Of a DNA stretch of 64,000 nt, positions 21,334 through 29,261 are shown in pieces. Source of the DNA: Nocardia rhamnosiphila NBRC 108938 (GTDB lineage Bacteria; Actinomycetota; Actinomycetes; Mycobacteriales; Mycobacteriaceae); assembly GCF_000720425.1 (NCBI RefSeq), contig NZ_JOAJ01000013.1, forward strand, positions 1 through 64,000, written 5' to 3'. The notes below the pieces were generated by a model. It was not told the origin of the DNA, made no database searches, and saw only the letters and a program-made list of their open reading frames with translations. Position numbers and translations under genes: made by a program. Every line of letters begins with the position of its first letter. Within the stretch, counting starts at the first letter, position 1.

Positions 21334-21444
21334 ATGCGTCCGGCCCGCGGTGCGCGAGCTGCGGGCCGGACCGCCCGGACTCCGGAAACCACCGGCGACC
21401 TGCACCGCCGCCGGGAGCGATCTTTCGTCGGTATTGTGCACGGC

Positions 21445-21975
21445 ATGCGGATCAGGTCGGCGATAGTCCTCGGGTTAACCGCGGCGTTTGCTCTGACGGG
21501 CTGCGGATCCGGCCAGAGTTCCGAGGAAGCCGACGGGCCGCGGGGGCCGGCGCCGAAGGTGGCCGCGCTCGGTCCGTTCGTGGGGGAATGCGGACATGTC
21601 ACCGATAACGAGGTACGCGACGTAGGGGGTCTGCGGCAGATCGTCCAGTCGTACAAGAACGCGGTCGGTTGCAACTGGCAGTCGGGTGGACTGGGCGGCG
21701 CCTCGATCACCTTCGCCTCTTATCGGGGTAGCCCACTGGAAAGAGAGAAGGCCTGGGTCACCACGCACGGCCGTCCGCCGGAGCCGATCACCGTCGGCGG
21801 CCGCAACGGCTTCGCGGCACTCGATCCCACCGGCACCATCTGCGATCTCGCTGTCCAGCTCGACGACGACTTCTTCGAATGGTCGACCTCGCTGGGTTCG
21901 TTCAGTACCGACCGCGGTAATCCATGCGATCGCAGCCGGGCGCTGGCCGAACTGACCATCGAGCGGCTGGAGTGA
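21445..21975 (+). CDS. DUF3558-type lipoprotein
   Basis: 176 residues. The signal peptide MRIRSAIVLGLTAAFALTGC ends at the lipidated C20 (lipobox LTGC). The mature part keeps the family pattern: FVGECGHVTDNEVRDV, AVGCNWQ, CDLAVQL, NPCDRSRALAELTIERL, with four or more cysteines for disulfides. Such actinobacterial cell-envelope lipoproteins have no assigned function. A second paralogue starts 4 bp after its stop, so the two are cotranscribed. Confidence 0.85.
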   Translation: MRIRSAIVLGLTAAFALTGCGSGQSSEEADGPRGPAPKVAALGPFVGECGHVTDNEVRDVGGLRQIVQSYKNAVGCNWQSGGLGGASITFASYRGSPLEREKAWVTTHGRPPEPITVGGRNGFAALDPTGTICDLAVQLDDDFFEWSTSLGSFSTDRGNPCDRSRALAELTIERLE

Positions 21976-21979
21976 AGAG

Positions 21980-22534
21980 ATGCAACGTCTGCGAAGCCGT
22001 CACCGGCGACTGCGTACCGCCGCCGCCACACTGGCCCTGCTGGTTGTCGCGGTCCTCGGCGCCGGCTGCGGCAGTACCGTCCAAGGGACCGCGCTACCGG
22101 TCGGCGGCGGCGAATCGGTGGATACCGACCACATCGACAAGCTGCTCCGTGAATGTGATGTGGTGACCGAACAGCAGATCATCGACGCACTCGGCGGCAA
22201 CACCTATATCAGCGATTCGTTCTTCGGTGCGGTCTGCATGTGGGATATCGGCGGCGGCTCCGGAATGCTCACGCTGAACTGGTACGAGAACGGGTCGTTG
22301 CGCACCGAACAGGCGACCAACGACAAACTCGGTTACACCAGCACGAAAACGACCGTGCAGGGGACGATCGCGCTGGAGGTCCGGCGGCCGAACGACCCGA
22401 ATTCGTGCGGGATGACCGCGAGCGCCGCCGACTCCGGGGTGATCGGCTGGTGGGTGAACGCCTCGGGCGGCACGGCCGACCCGTGCGCGGCCGCCAAGAA
22501 ACTGCTCGAGCTCACGCTCAATATCGCCCGGTAG
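21980..22534 (+). CDS. DUF3558-type lipoprotein (paralogue)
   Basis: 184 residues. An Arg-rich n-region and hydrophobic core end at GAGC, with C30 as the likely lipidated residue (slightly off the strict lipobox). The mature part follows the neighbour: LLRECDVVTEQQIIDALG, GAVCMWDI, RRPNDPNSCGM and TADPCAAAKKLLELTLN. The pair diverge enough to suggest an old tandem duplication. It acts at the outer face of the membrane; function unknown. Confidence 0.85.
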   Translation: MQRLRSRHRRLRTAAATLALLVVAVLGAGCGSTVQGTALPVGGGESVDTDHIDKLLRECDVVTEQQIIDALGGNTYISDSFFGAVCMWDIGGGSGMLTLNWYENGSLRTEQATNDKLGYTSTKTTVQGTIALEVRRPNDPNSCGMTASAADSGVIGWWVNASGGTADPCAAAKKLLELTLNIAR

Positions 22535-22703
22535 CGCCGCATCGATGCGTCGCGCCGTGCTGCCGCGGGAGACCCGGGTGGACCGGGGAACAAGCGGCGG
22601 TATCCGGCGGTTGAGTAGGGAACGCGAGAATGCCCGGGAGGGGTCGAGAGCCGGAATCCGAGGGGCCGTGTCCGGCCCGCCATATCACAACATCACCCCG
22701 GTT

Positions 22704-22733
22704 TTGACCCTATTCACTACGCCCGAGTACAGT
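22704..22733 (+). promoter_or_regulatory. Candidate str-operon promoter and long leader
   Basis: TTGACC and TACAGT with an 18-nt spacer form a good housekeeping-sigma promoter. It lies in the 409-bp gap 22535-22943 between the lipoproteins and rpsL, giving a leader of roughly 200 nt before rpsL. No riboswitch or tRNA was recognised in that leader. Confidence 0.55.
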
Positions 22734-22943
22734 GGACCGCTGTGCCCGGAAGGATACGGGCAAGTTCGAGCGTAGACGTAGGCCAGCGAGAGCGGCTGAC
22801 GATTCCAGCGTGCCTGTAAATCGGGCCCTGAACTGCGCGCGACACGCCCGACCTCGGGACGCGAGAAACGTGGTTGGACGTGCGGGTGAAAGCTCGATGA
22901 ACAGCCCTGACACCGCCATAACCGATAAAAGGAAAGCCGGTAT

Positions 22944-23318
22944 ATGCCAACCATCAACCAGCTGGTCCGCAAGGGTCGCCGCGACAAGGTCGCCAAGACC
23001 AAGACCGCGGCCCTCAAGGGGAGCCCGCAGCGTCGTGGCGTGTGCACCCGCGTGTACACCACCACCCCGAAGAAGCCGAACTCCGCGCTGCGGAAGGTCG
23101 CGCGTGTGAAGCTGACCAGCGCGGTCGAGGTCACGGCTTACATCCCCGGTGAAGGCCACAACCTGCAGGAGCACTCGATGGTGCTCGTGCGCGGCGGTCG
23201 TGTGAAGGACCTCCCCGGTGTGCGTTACAAGATCATCCGGGGCTCGCTCGACACCCAGGGTGTGAAGAACCGCAAGCAGGCCCGCAGCCGTTACGGCGCC
23301 AAGAAGGAGAAGAGCTGA
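22944..23318 (+). CDS. rpsL: 30S ribosomal protein S12
   Basis: 124 residues, the standard length. The conserved [19 protein letters not shown] (here [18 protein letters not shown]) and [14 protein letters not shown] motifs are intact. The lysines mutated in streptomycin resistance are wild type (TPKKPNS and GGRVKDLPG contexts). It sits at the decoding centre of the small subunit. It is first gene of the rpsL-rpsG-fusA-tuf unit, with AAAGGAAA before the ATG. Confidence 0.99.
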   Translation: MPTINQLVRKGRRDKVAKTKTAALKGSPQRRGVCTRVYTTTPKKPNSALRKVARVKLTSAVEVTAYIPGEGHNLQEHSMVLVRGGRVKDLPGVRYKIIRGSLDTQGVKNRKQARSRYGAKKEKS

Positions 23319-23319
23319 T

Positions 23320-23790
23320 ATGCCTCGCAAGGGCCCCGCTCCCAAGCGTCCGCTGATCAACGACCCGGTCTACGGGTCGCCGCTGGTGACCCAGCTGGTC
23401 AACAAGATTCTCCTCGACGGCAAGAAGTCCACTGCCGAGCGCATCGTGTACGGCGCGCTGGAGCAGGCGCGCGAGAAGACCGGCACCGATCCGGTCGTCA
23501 CCCTCAAGCGCGCGCTGGACAACGTCAAGCCGGCGCTCGAGGTCAAGCCGCGCCGCGTGGGTGGCGCCACCTACCAGGTTCCGGTCGAGGTTCGTCCCGG
23601 CCGGTCCAATACTCTCGCGCTGCGCTGGCTGGTCAACTACTCGCGGGCGCGCCGCGAGAAGACCATGATCGAGCGCCTGGCCAACGAACTGCTGGATGCC
23701 AGCAACGGCCTCGGTGCTTCGGTCAAGCGTCGTGAGGACACCCACAAGATGGCCGAGTCGAACCGGGCCTTCGCGCACTACCGCTGGTGA
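23320..23790 (+). CDS. rpsG: 30S ribosomal protein S7
   Basis: 156 residues starting [12 protein letters not shown], separated from rpsL by one nucleotide. It keeps the family sequences [14 protein letters not shown] and [20 protein letters not shown] ([18 protein letters not shown]) and ends FAHYRW. It nucleates assembly of the 30S head by binding 16S rRNA. In many bacteria S7 represses this operon translationally, but I did not identify a binding site. Confidence 0.99.
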   Translation: MPRKGPAPKRPLINDPVYGSPLVTQLVNKILLDGKKSTAERIVYGALEQAREKTGTDPVVTLKRALDNVKPALEVKPRRVGGATYQVPVEVRPGRSNTLALRWLVNYSRARREKTMIERLANELLDASNGLGASVKRREDTHKMAESNRAFAHYRW

Positions 23791-23796
23791 TGTCTG

Positions 23797-23821
23797 CCCG
23801 GCCCATCGCTCCTGGGCCGGG
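23797..23821 (+). other. rpsG-fusA intergenic hairpin
   Basis: CCCGGCCCA / TGGGCCGGG, a 9-bp stem with a 7-nt loop, starts 6 bp after the rpsG stop. A perfect TTGACA occurs 28 bp later without a convincing -10, so partial termination with some restart before fusA is possible. Confidence 0.5.
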
Positions 23822-23916
23822 AGGCTTACGGAAGCTTCCGCTTCCGCTTTGACAGATATGACGGCCGTACGGTCGTCGGCGAAAATCCCAACTAGCTACG
23901 AGCGGGGAAGATTTCC

Positions 23917-26019
23917 GTGGCACAGGACGTGCTCACCGACCTGAACAAGGTCCGCAACATCGGCATCATGGCCCACATCGATGCGGGCAAGACCACTACG
24001 ACCGAACGCATCCTCTTCTACACCGGTGTGAACTACAAGATCGGCGAAACCCATGACGGGGCGTCGACCACCGACTGGATGGAGCAGGAGCAGGAGCGCG
24101 GCATCACCATCACCTCCGCGGCGGTGACCTGCTTCTGGAACCAGAACCAGATCAACATCATCGACACCCCCGGCCACGTCGACTTCACCGTCGAGGTGGA
24201 GCGCAGCCTGCGTGTGCTCGATGGCGCTGTCGCCGTCTTCGACGGCAAAGAGGGCGTGGAGCCGCAGTCCGAGCAGGTGTGGCGGCAGGCGGACAAGTAC
24301 GACGTGCCGCGGATCTGCTTCGTCAACAAGATGGACAAGCTCGGCGCGGACTTCTATTTCACCGTGCAGACCATCAAGGACCGCCTCGGCGCCAAGCCGT
24401 TGGTCATCCAGCTGCCGATCGGCGCGGAGGACACCTTCGAGGGCATCGTCGACCTGGTCGAGATGAACGCGAAGGTCTGGACCGGCGAGACCAAGCTCGG
24501 TGAGAAGTACGAGGTCCAGGAAATCCCGGCCGATCTGTTGGAGAAGGCCGAGCAGTACCGTCAGGAACTGCTCGAGACCGTCGCCGAATCGGACGAGGCC
24601 CTGCTGGAGAAGTTCTTCGGTGGCGAAGAGCTCTCGATCGACGAGATCAAGGGCGCCATTCGCAAGCTGACGGTCAACTCCGAGCTGTACCCGGTGCTGT
24701 GTGGTTCGGCGTTCAAGAACAAGGGCGTGCAGCCCATGCTCGACGCCGTGGTGGACTACCTGCCCTCGCCGCTGGATGTCGAATCCGTGCAGGGTCATGT
24801 GCCCGGCAAGGAAGACGAGATCATCACCCGTAAGCCGAGCGCCGACGAGCCGTTCGCGGCCCTGGCGTTCAAGATCGCGGTGCACCCGTTCTTCGGCAAG
24901 CTGACCTACGTCCGCGTCTACTCGGGCAAGGTCGACTCCGGTGCCCAGGTCATCAACGCGACCAAGGGCAAGAAGGAGCGGCTGGGCAAGCTGTTCCAGA
25001 TGCACTCCAACAAGGAGAACCCGGTACCCCAGGTCAGCGCCGGCCATATCTACGCGGTCATCGGCCTGAAGGACACCACCACCGGGGACACCCTGTGCGA
25101 TCCGAACAACCAGATCGTGCTGGAGTCCATGACCTTCCCGGACCCGGTCATCGAGGTCTCCATCGAGCCCAAGACCAAGTCCGACCAGGAGAAGCTGGGC
25201 ACCGCGATCCAGAAGCTCGCCGAAGAGGACCCGACCTTCACGGTGAAGCTGGACCAGGAGACCGGCCAGACCGTCATCGGCGGTATGGGCGAGCTGCACC
25301 TGGATATCCTGGTCGACCGGATGAGGCGCGAATTCAAGGTCGAGGCGAACGTCGGCAAGCCGCAGGTGGCCTACCGCGAGACCATCACCAAGAAGGTCGA
25401 GAAGCTCGAATTCACCCACAAGAAGCAGACGGGTGGTTCGGGTCAGTTCGCGAAGGTCATCATCGCGCTGGAGCCGTTCGTCGGTGAAGACGGCGCCACC
25501 TACGAGTTCGAGAACAAGGTCACCGGTGGCCGCGTGCCGAAGGAATACATTCCCTCGGTGGACGCGGGCGCACAGGACGCCATGCAGTACGGTGTGCTCG
25601 CCGGTTACCCGCTGGTCAACCTGAAGGTGAGCCTGCTCGACGGTGCGTACCACGACGTCGACTCCTCGGAGATGGCGTTCAAGATCGCCGGCGCGCAGGC
25701 CATGAAGGAAGCGGCCCGTAAGGCCGGTCCGGTGATCCTCGAACCGCTGATGGCGGTCGAGGTCACCACGCCCGAGGAGTACATGGGCGATGTGATCGGC
25801 GACCTGAACTCCCGCCGTGGCCAGATCCAGGCCATGGAGGAACGCAGTGGTGCCCGTGTCGTCAAGGCGCTGGTTCCGCTCTCGGAGATGTTCGGTTACA
25901 TCGGTGACCTGCGGTCGAAGACCCAGGGCCGGGCGAACTACTCCATGGTGTTCGATTCGTACGCGGAGGTCCCGGCCAACGTGTCGAAGGAGATCATCGC
26001 CAAGGCGACCGGCGAGTAA
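23917..26019 (+). CDS. fusA: Elongation factor G
   Basis: 700 residues from a GTG start. Catalyses ribosomal translocation with GTP hydrolysis. G motifs are intact: AHIDAGKTT (G1), GITITSAA (G2), DTPGHVDF (G3), NKMDKLGAD (G4) and GSAFKNKG (G5). Domains IV and V follow, including GGSGQFAKV and the conserved [11 protein letters not shown]. Full length with no unusual features. It sits in the usual place between rpsG and tuf. Confidence 0.99.
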   Translation: MAQDVLTDLNKVRNIGIMAHIDAGKTTTTERILFYTGVNYKIGETHDGASTTDWMEQEQERGITITSAAVTCFWNQNQINIIDTPGHVDFTVEVERSLRVLDGAVAVFDGKEGVEPQSEQVWRQADKYDVPRICFVNKMDKLGADFYFTVQTIKDRLGAKPLVIQLPIGAEDTFEGIVDLVEMNAKVWTGETKLGEKYEVQEIPADLLEKAEQYRQELLETVAESDEALLEKFFGGEELSIDEIKGAIRKLTVNSELYPVLCGSAFKNKGVQPMLDAVVDYLPSPLDVESVQGHVPGKEDEIITRKPSADEPFAALAFKIAVHPFFGKLTYVRVYSGKVDSGAQVINATKGKKERLGKLFQMHSNKENPVPQVSAGHIYAVIGLKDTTTGDTLCDPNNQIVLESMTFPDPVIEVSIEPKTKSDQEKLGTAIQKLAEEDPTFTVKLDQETGQTVIGGMGELHLDILVDRMRREFKVEANVGKPQVAYRETITKKVEKLEFTHKKQTGGSGQFAKVIIALEPFVGEDGATYEFENKVTGGRVPKEYIPSVDAGAQDAMQYGVLAGYPLVNLKVSLLDGAYHDVDSSEMAFKIAGAQAMKEAARKAGPVILEPLMAVEVTTPEEYMGDVIGDLNSRRGQIQAMEERSGARVVKALVPLSEMFGYIGDLRSKTQGRANYSMVFDSYAEVPANVSKEIIAKATGE

Positions 26020-26027
26020 GTACCCCT

Positions 26028-26054
26028 CCGGAGCAGGTAGCCCACCTGCTCCGG
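26028..26054 (+). terminator. fusA-tuf intergenic hairpin (attenuator)
   Basis: An 11-bp perfect stem (CCGGAGCAGGT / ACCTGCTCCGG) with a 5-nt loop starts 8 bp after the fusA stop. It may be a partial terminator balancing fusA and tuf. Confidence 0.6.
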
Positions 26055-26078
26055 ATCTCCCGGGAGTTAGTACACCCG

Positions 26079-26105
26079 TTAGTTCCCCACGCACGTGGGG
26101 ATGAC
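26079..26105 (+). repeat. Single hairpin resembling a type I-E CRISPR repeat
   Basis: Sequence around CCCCAC-GCAC-GTGGGG (26085-26100), flanked by GTTAGTT and ATGACC, has the stem, spacing and flanks typical of actinobacterial type I-E repeats. Only one copy exists, with no spacers or cas genes, so it is not an array. It may simply be a leader hairpin of tuf. Confidence 0.4.
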
Positions 26106-26155
26106 CCCCGCACTGCTGCAACTGCAAGCACCAACAAGTCCAGGAGGACCACACA

Positions 26156-27346
26156 GTGGCGAAGGCGAAGTTCGAGCGGACAAAGCCGCACGTCAACATC
26201 GGCACCATCGGTCACGTCGACCACGGCAAGACCACGCTGACCGCAGCGATCACCAAGGTGCTGGCGGAGAAGTACCCGGATCTGAACGAGAGCTTTGCCT
26301 TCGATCAGATCGACAAGGCGCCGGAGGAGAAGGCTCGTGGTATCACGATCAATATCTCCCACGTCGAGTACCAGACCGAGAAGCGCCACTACGCCCACGT
26401 CGACGCCCCGGGTCACGCCGACTACATCAAGAACATGATCACCGGTGCGGCGCAGATGGACGGCGCCATCCTGGTGGTCGCGGCCACCGACGGCCCGATG
26501 CCGCAGACCCGTGAGCACGTGCTGCTCGCCCGTCAGGTCGGCGTGCCCTACATCCTGGTCGCGCTGAACAAGTCGGACATGGTCGACGACGAAGAAATCC
26601 TCGAGCTCGTCGAGATGGAGGTCCGCGAGCTGCTGGCTTCGCAGGAGTTCGACGAGGACGCCCCCGTCGTGCGCGTTTCCGGCCTGAAGGCGCTGGAAGG
26701 CGACGAGAAGTGGAGCGAATCCATCATCGAGCTGATGAACGCGGTCGACGAGTCCATCCCGGACCCGGTGCGTGAGACCGACAAGCCGTTCCTGATGCCG
26801 ATCGAGGACGTCTTCACCATCACCGGTCGTGGCACCGTCGTCACCGGTCGTGTGGAGCGCGGTGTGGTCAACCTCAACGAGGAAGTCGAGATCGTCGGCA
26901 TCCGCCCGGAGAAGACCAAGACCACCATCACCGGTATCGAAATGTTCCGCAAGATGCTGGACACCGCGCAGGCCGGTGACAACGCGGGTCTGCTGATCCG
27001 TGGCATCAAGCGCGAGGACGTGGAGCGCGGCCAGGTCGTCATCAAGCCGGGCACCACCACCCCGCACACCGAGTTCGAGGGTCAGGCCTACATCCTGTCG
27101 AAGGACGAGGGTGGCCGCCACACCCCGTTCTTCAACAACTACCGTCCGCAGTTCTACTTCCGTACGACTGACGTGACGGGCGTTGTGACCCTGCCCGAGG
27201 GCACCGAAATGGTTATGCCCGGCGACAACACCGAGATGCTGGTGAAGCTGATCCAGCCGGTCGCCATGGACGAGGGTCTGCGCTTCGCGATCCGCGAGGG
27301 TGGCCGCACCGTCGGCGCCGGTCGCGTCACGAAGATCATCAAGTGA
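26156..27346 (+). CDS. tuf: Elongation factor Tu
   Basis: 396 residues from a GTG start after CCAGGAGGACC. Delivers aminoacyl-tRNA to the ribosome. G motifs are intact: [33 protein letters not shown] and SGLKALEG. The C-terminal barrel ends [14 protein letters not shown]. The last 90 bp and the terminator are repeated imperfectly 0.9 kb downstream beyond a toxin-antitoxin cassette. Confidence 0.99.
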   Translation: MAKAKFERTKPHVNIGTIGHVDHGKTTLTAAITKVLAEKYPDLNESFAFDQIDKAPEEKARGITINISHVEYQTEKRHYAHVDAPGHADYIKNMITGAAQMDGAILVVAATDGPMPQTREHVLLARQVGVPYILVALNKSDMVDDEEILELVEMEVRELLASQEFDEDAPVVRVSGLKALEGDEKWSESIIELMNAVDESIPDPVRETDKPFLMPIEDVFTITGRGTVVTGRVERGVVNLNEEVEIVGIRPEKTKTTITGIEMFRKMLDTAQAGDNAGLLIRGIKREDVERGQVVIKPGTTTPHTEFEGQAYILSKDEGGRHTPFFNNYRPQFYFRTTDVTGVVTLPEGTEMVMPGDNTEMLVKLIQPVAMDEGLRFAIREGGRTVGAGRVTKIIK

Positions 27347-27404
27347 TTCACTGAATCGCTGCGAACGGCGTCGCTCCGAAAGGAGCGGCGCCGTTCTCGT
27401 TTCG
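27257..27404. repeat. tuf 3' end, first copy of ~145-bp direct repeat
   Basis: From CCGGTCGCCATGGACGA in the last codons of tuf through the tuf terminator. It recurs at 28156-28302 with one substitution in codon 6, a substitution plus 1-bp deletion just before the stop codon, and minor changes after the hairpin. The repeats bracket the Phd/PIN module. Confidence 0.92.
27363..27396 (+). terminator. tuf terminator
   Basis: A 15-bp stem (one G-T pair) with a GAAA tetraloop, GAACGGCGTCGCTCC / GGAGCGGCGCCGTTC, followed by TCTCGTTT, starts 17 bp after the tuf stop. A strong, near-canonical intrinsic terminator. Confidence 0.85.
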
Positions 27405-27456
27405 GCACGGCCGGATGCACGATACGGACCAGGCTCGGAAGTAGCCCGACTCGTGC

Positions 27457-27475
27457 AATTCAGATAATCTGAATT
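27457..27475 (+). promoter_or_regulatory. Antitoxin operator (19-bp palindrome)
   Basis: AATTCAGAT-A-ATCTGAATT, with 9-bp perfect arms, ends 1 nt before the antitoxin ATG at 27477. It contains GATAAT, which could be a -10 element giving a leaderless transcript. This is the expected form of an autoregulatory toxin-antitoxin operator. Confidence 0.7.
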
Positions 27476-27476
27476 C

Positions 27477-27740
27477 ATGGTGACAATGTCCGCAGCCGAG
27501 GCGTCACGCAACTTCTCCGCCGTGCTCAGCCGTGCCGAGCACGGTGAGACGATTCGTATCGTCCGGCACGGGCGAGTCGTGGCGACCGTGACGCCGCCCG
27601 CGACGAGTACGGGCCGTTCGTTGCGGCTCGCGTTGGAGGAATCCGACGTACCACCGTTCGACGACGACTACGCCTCCGATATCGCGGCGGGGCTTGCCAT
27701 GGTGTCCGACGATATGGAGGACCCGTGGGCAGGCGCTTGA
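27477..27740 (+). CDS. Phd/YefM-family antitoxin
   Basis: 87 residues. The N-terminal DNA-binding fold reads MSAAEASRNFSAVLSRAEHG, then TIRIVRHGRVVATVTP, a textbook Phd/YefM sequence. The acidic, disordered C-terminus (VPPFDDDYASDIAAGLAMVS) would wrap and block the toxin. ATG at 27477 or 27486; the palindromic operator abuts the first. It overlaps the PIN toxin gene by up to 16 bp. Expected to neutralise the toxin and repress the pair. Confidence 0.93.
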   Translation: MVTMSAAEASRNFSAVLSRAEHGETIRIVRHGRVVATVTPPATSTGRSLRLALEESDVPPFDDDYASDIAAGLAMVSDDMEDPWAGA

Positions 27741-28123
27741 TTCTCGACACGGGTGTTCTGATCGCCTACGAGCGCGGAACGATCGACCGTACGGCCTACG
27801 ACGACGACGATCTCGCGATAGCCGCAGTGACCGTCGCGGAGTTCCGGGTCGGGATCGAACTGGCCGACACCGCCGAGCGAGCGGCGCGACGTTCCCGTCG
27901 ACTCGCCTTGCTGCTGGCCGACCTCGATATCCTCGAGTACAGCGACGCCACAGCCACACGCCACGCCCAGCTCCTGGCACAGGTGCGCCGATCGGGTAGA
28001 CCCCGCGGCGCACACGATCTGATCATCGCCGCGCATGCTGCGGAAACCGGTCGTGCCGTCGTTTCCCTCGATACGAAGGCGAAGTTCGGTGATCTCGACG
28101 GCGTCACAGCGATAACGCCGTGA
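27725..28123 (+). CDS. PIN-domain ribonuclease toxin (VapC family)
   Basis: 132 residues of the PIN fold. The metal-binding acidic residues are D8 (LILDTGVLIAYERG), E39 (AVTVAEFRVGI), D98 (RGAHDLIIAAHA) and D116 (VSLDTKAKFGDL), a complete set. VapC toxins cleave specific tRNAs or rRNA. A GTG at 27725 gives a 16-bp overlap with the antitoxin gene; a TTG at 27737 overlapping the stop is the alternative. The cassette lies between two copies of the tuf 3' end. Confidence 0.93.
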   Translation: MGRRLILDTGVLIAYERGTIDRTAYDDDDLAIAAVTVAEFRVGIELADTAERAARRSRRLALLLADLDILEYSDATATRHAQLLAQVRRSGRPRGAHDLIIAAHAAETGRAVVSLDTKAKFGDLDGVTAITP

Positions 28124-28155
28124 TGCCGGCGCTGGCGTGAGTCGAGTTCGACGAT

Positions 28156-28302
28156 CCGGTCGCCATGGACGACGGTCTGCGCTTCGCGATCCGCGAGGGT
28201 GGCCGCACCGTCGGCGCCGGTCGCGTCACGAAGATCTCGAGTGATTCACTGAATCGCTGCGAACGGCGTCGCTCCGAAAGGAGCGGCGCCGTTTCTCGTT
28301 CG
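28156..28302 (+). pseudogene. Duplicated tuf 3' end with terminator
   Basis: A near-exact second copy of the final ~29 codons of tuf plus its terminator (hairpin 28261-28293). Glu is changed to Asp early on, and a 1-bp deletion before the stop shifts the frame. It has no start and cannot encode EF-Tu. The hairpin probably still terminates the toxin transcript, and in the other direction lies at the end of the formylglycine-generating enzyme gene. Confidence 0.9.
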
Positions 28303-28310
28303 AACGCCGG

Positions 28311-29261
28311 TCACAGTTCCCGTACCACGCACCGGAAACCGAGATGGCAGGTAGCGGTGTCCTCGGTTTGTCCCTGCCGGGCGGCGGGCCGGTAGCGCAG
28401 ACAGTAGTTCGCGGAGCACAGGTAGGAGCCGCCCTTTACGACGTACCGGGGAAACCGCTGCGCGGCCGCTGGATCGGGGTGGTCGACGGAGGGATTGCGC
28501 GGCGCGCAGCAGGACGGCCGGGGGTGGGCGTCCCGGTAGCGGTCGCTGGTCCACTCCCAGACATTGCCGGCCATATCGGACAGGCCGTATCCGTTGGGAG
28601 CGTAGGTGCCGACCGGGGTGGTGGCGGGAACAGGTTTCTGCCCGCGGCCGGGATGGAACTGCCACGGGAATTCGCCGGCCCAGATATTGGCCATGCGCCG
28701 GCCGGTGGGTTCCGGTTCGTCACCCCAGACATAGGCGGCCGACTCCAGGCCGCCGCGGGCCGCGTACTCCCATTCGGCTTCCGTCGGCAACTGTTTACCC
28801 GCCCAGGCCGCGTATGCCGCGGCATCGGTGTACGCGACCTGGGTCACGGGGTGCCGGTCGAGACCTTCCAGCGTGCTCCCGGATCCCCGCGGATGGCGCC
28901 AACTCGCGCCGGGAACATAGCGCCACCAGCGCTGCCAGTCGTCCAGCGGCACCGGTCGCGAGGTGGACCGGAAGACCAGTGCCCCGGCGACCAGGCTTCC
29001 GGGGTCCGCCTCCGGATAGTCCTCGGCCGCCGGGTCGGTTTCCGCGACGGTCACGTACCCGGTCTGCTTGACGAAACGCCGGAATGCGGCGTTGGTCACC
29101 GGGTGCGCGTCGATCCAGAAGGGGTCCACCCGCACCCGATGCACGGGCCGCTCCTCCGGGAAGAAATCCGCGGACCCCATTGTGAATTCACCGCCGGGAA
29201 TACGGAGCATCCCGTGGCGGATCCCGGCGCCGGGCACAATGGCCGGATCGTTGATCCTCAA
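28311..29261 (-). CDS. Formylglycine-generating enzyme (sulfatase activator)
   Basis: 316 residues. Oxidises the active-site Cys of sulfatases to formylglycine, using copper and O2. The FGE/SUMF1 fold is clear: [55 protein letters not shown] and [17 protein letters not shown]. The diagnostic active site [20 protein letters not shown] supplies the cysteine pair C282/C287, which separates true FGE from EgtB-like relatives. The TTG start overlaps the sulfatase stop (TTGA), so the two are coupled. The same sulfatase-FGE pairing is known in mycobacteria. Confidence 0.95.
   Translation of the reverse strand: MRINDPAIVPGAGIRHGMLRIPGGEFTMGSADFFPEERPVHRVRVDPFWIDAHPVTNAAFRRFVKQTGYVTVAETDPAAEDYPEADPGSLVAGALVFRSTSRPVPLDDWQRWWRYVPGASWRHPRGSGSTLEGLDRHPVTQVAYTDAAAYAAWAGKQLPTEAEWEYAARGGLESAAYVWGDEPEPTGRRMANIWAGEFPWQFHPGRGQKPVPATTPVGTYAPNGYGLSDMAGNVWEWTSDRYRDAHPRPSCCAPRNPSVDHPDPAAAQRFPRYVVKGGSYLCSANYCLRYRPAARQGQTEDTATCHLGFRCVVREL

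Noticed and set aside
22535..22943. tRNA or riboswitch in the rpsL leader
   Set aside because: No cloverleaf or known riboswitch core was found by eye; only the promoter is supportable.
26079..26105. CRISPR array
   Set aside because: Only one repeat-like unit; no spacers and no cas genes in the window.
23896..26208. A 770-codon open frame antisense to fusA
   Set aside because: Shadow of fusA codon bias; no domain, and fusA is certain.
28165..28395. A 76-codon frame starting in the duplicated tuf end
   Set aside because: It is the tuf 3' fragment read through a 1-bp deletion into the terminator; not a functional gene.
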